Below, in pieces: positions 62,897 through 64,000 of a stretch of 64,000 bases of DNA. Below the pieces are notes generated by a model that saw only the letters and a program-made list of their open reading frames with translations, was not told the origin of the DNA and ran no database searches. The stretch's first letter is position 1. Every line of letters begins with the position of its first letter. The translations under genes and the position numbers were made by a program. Origin of the DNA: Gaetbulibacter saemankumensis DSM 17032 (lineage in GTDB: Bacteria; Bacteroidota; Bacteroidia; Flavobacteriales; Flavobacteriaceae); NCBI RefSeq assembly GCF_000425645.1, contig NZ_AUDV01000007.1, positions 218,376 through 282,375 on the forward strand, in the 5' to 3' direction.

Positions 62897-64000
62897 ATGA
62901 AAGTACTTGAAGGAATCAAAGTTTTGGAAGTAGCCTCTATGGCAGCAGCACCGTCTGCGACAGTAATTCTAGCCGATTTAGGCGCAGAAGTTATTAAGGT
63001 AGAACCATTAAGTGGAGATATGTGGCGATATGGTAATATGGTTGCCGGTATGCCACCTAGTAAAATACCATATACTACATACATACAAAACCGAACTAAA
63101 AAGTCTGTGGCCCTTAACCTAAAATCAAAAGATGCTCAGGAAGCACTTCATAAACTGGTTGCTGATGTAGATGTTTTTCTTACTAACTCTCCTCGCAAAG
63201 TTCAACAAGAGCTGGCTCACACTTATGAAGATATAAAAGCAATTAACCCGAATATAGTCTATGCATGGATTAACGGTTTTGGATTAGAAGGTCCAGATAA
63301 AGATGCACCAGGATTTGATATGACTGCATGGTATGCACGCTCAGGTATGATGGAAGAATTACGTCCTAAAGATGGTAGTCCTGTGCCATTACCAGTTGGA
63401 GGAGGTGATTTAAATACGGCTGTTTCTCTTTTTAGTGCTGTAATGACTGGACTTTTCCATAGAGAAAGAACAGGAAAAGGATCATTCGTTTCTACATCCT
63501 TAATGAATATGGGTATTTGGGCGAATTCAAGTATGATGCAGGCTGCACTTGTTGGAGCACCAGCCATGCAAAAATTCCACCGTACCGAATGGCCTAACCC
63601 AGTAAGTGGTGGAATATACAAAACTAAAGATGAGCGCTACATTATTATTGTAGAGCTTAATCCAAATAACGTAGATAATTTACGTAATGCTTTTGGAGCA
63701 GATCATCTTAAAGGAGACGAACGATTTGCTACTGTAGAATTAAGAGCTAAAAACCACCAGGCATTATTTGATGAAATGCAAAAAATTGTTGGTCAGCATG
63801 ATTTAGCAGAAGTATCTAAACGTTTAAAAGAGTACAGAGTTAACTTTAGCGTGGTACAAACTACAGAAGAATGTACACGTGATGAGCACATGATTGCTAA
63901 CGGTTGTTTCCCAGAAGTAGAAGGTACTAATGGAATCCGTACTATCGACAGTCCAATTCAAATACAAGGTGATGGTCTGGAAAAAGTAAAACCACAAAAC
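62897..64000 (+). CDS. Class III (CaiB/BaiF) CoA-transferase, 5' part
   Basis: 368 codons are visible and the frame runs open to the window end. Start at ATG 62897 after AAAAAGAAGT, giving MKVLEGIKVLEVASMAAAPS, the typical N-terminus of formyl-CoA-transferase/CaiB proteins, followed by ADLGAEVIKVEPLSGDMWR. The likely catalytic aspartate is D141 in PGFDMTAWYARSG, followed by the PVGGGDLNTA segment. These enzymes move CoA between carboxylic acids through an aspartyl-CoA intermediate. Substrate unknown; with the hydratase it could activate and hydrate an unsaturated acid. The gene is long enough to be missing only its last few dozen codons. Confidence 0.9.
   Translation, partial: MKVLEGIKVLEVASMAAAPSATVILADLGAEVIKVEPLSGDMWRYGNMVAGMPPSKIPYTTYIQNRTKKSVALNLKSKDAQEALHKLVADVDVFLTNSPRKVQQELAHTYEDIKAINPNIVYAWINGFGLEGPDKDAPGFDMTAWYARSGMMEELRPKDGSPVPLPVGGGDLNTAVSLFSAVMTGLFHRERTGKGSFVSTSLMNMGIWANSSMMQAALVGAPAMQKFHRTEWPNPVSGGIYKTKDERYIIIVELNPNNVDNLRNAFGADHLKGDERFATVELRAKNHQALFDEMQKIVGQHDLAEVSKRLKEYRVNFSVVQTTEECTRDEHMIANGCFPEVEGTNGIRTIDSPIQIQGDGLEKVKPQN

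Overview
The window looks like a chromosomal segment of a marine member of the Flavobacteriaceae (Bacteroidetes). This is inferred from low-GC DNA, paired SusC/SusD genes, a hybrid two-component regulator, a type IX secretion tail, a GxVxTLK-like sigma/anti-sigma style of organisation, Bacteroidetes promoter elements (TTG...TAnnTTTG) upstream of the tRNAs, and clustered formylglycine sulfatases. No species can be named from the sequence alone.

Bases 1-17000 are ordinary core genome: the end of a UMF1-type transporter; an ECF sigma / membrane anti-sigma / exported repeat protein operon; metE with a divergent Lrp-type regulator; clpC divergent from gyrA; a TPR protein; an NlpC/P60 hydrolase with a thiolase; a PgpH-like c-di-AMP phosphodiesterase; and tRNA-Ser(GCU) and tRNA-Pro(UGG) with a good promoter and terminator.

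Bases 17000-60300 are accessory: a polysaccharide utilisation region. It begins with a transposase relic, then a SusC/SusD pair bracketed by two decayed copies of the same OsmC-family gene, an IS982-type transposase relic, and a large hybrid two-component system gene. Next come a broken glycoside hydrolase paralogue, a lipoprotein-SusC-SusD operon, two GH2 enzymes, a secreted clan GH-A hydrolase with three internal repeats and a sorting tail, a DUF5009/NagX-like membrane protein, an aldose 1-epimerase with a decayed tandem copy, a third GH2, five sulfatases and a GH20 hexosaminidase. Together the gene set suggests uptake and dismantling of a sulfated, probably galactose-containing (and perhaps amino-sugar-containing) algal polysaccharide: sulfatases strip sulfate, GH2 and GH20 enzymes trim the oligosaccharides, and the epimerase feeds sugar metabolism. 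The exact glycan is not shown by the sequence.

Bases 60300-64000 hold a different module: an enoyl-CoA hydratase and, 0.9 kb further, the start of a class III CoA-transferase that runs off the window. Both are preceded by the same ~95-bp upstream block with a 13-bp palindrome, which suggests one regulon.

The most noteworthy unexplained structures are: a 15-bp direct-repeat motif with exact 23-bp periodicity upstream of three PUL transcription units; the OsmC-fragment bracket round the first susCD pair; the duplicated control block of the CoA genes; several gene-copy relics that record recent local duplication and deletion; and the three cysteine-containing repeats of the GH-A enzyme.
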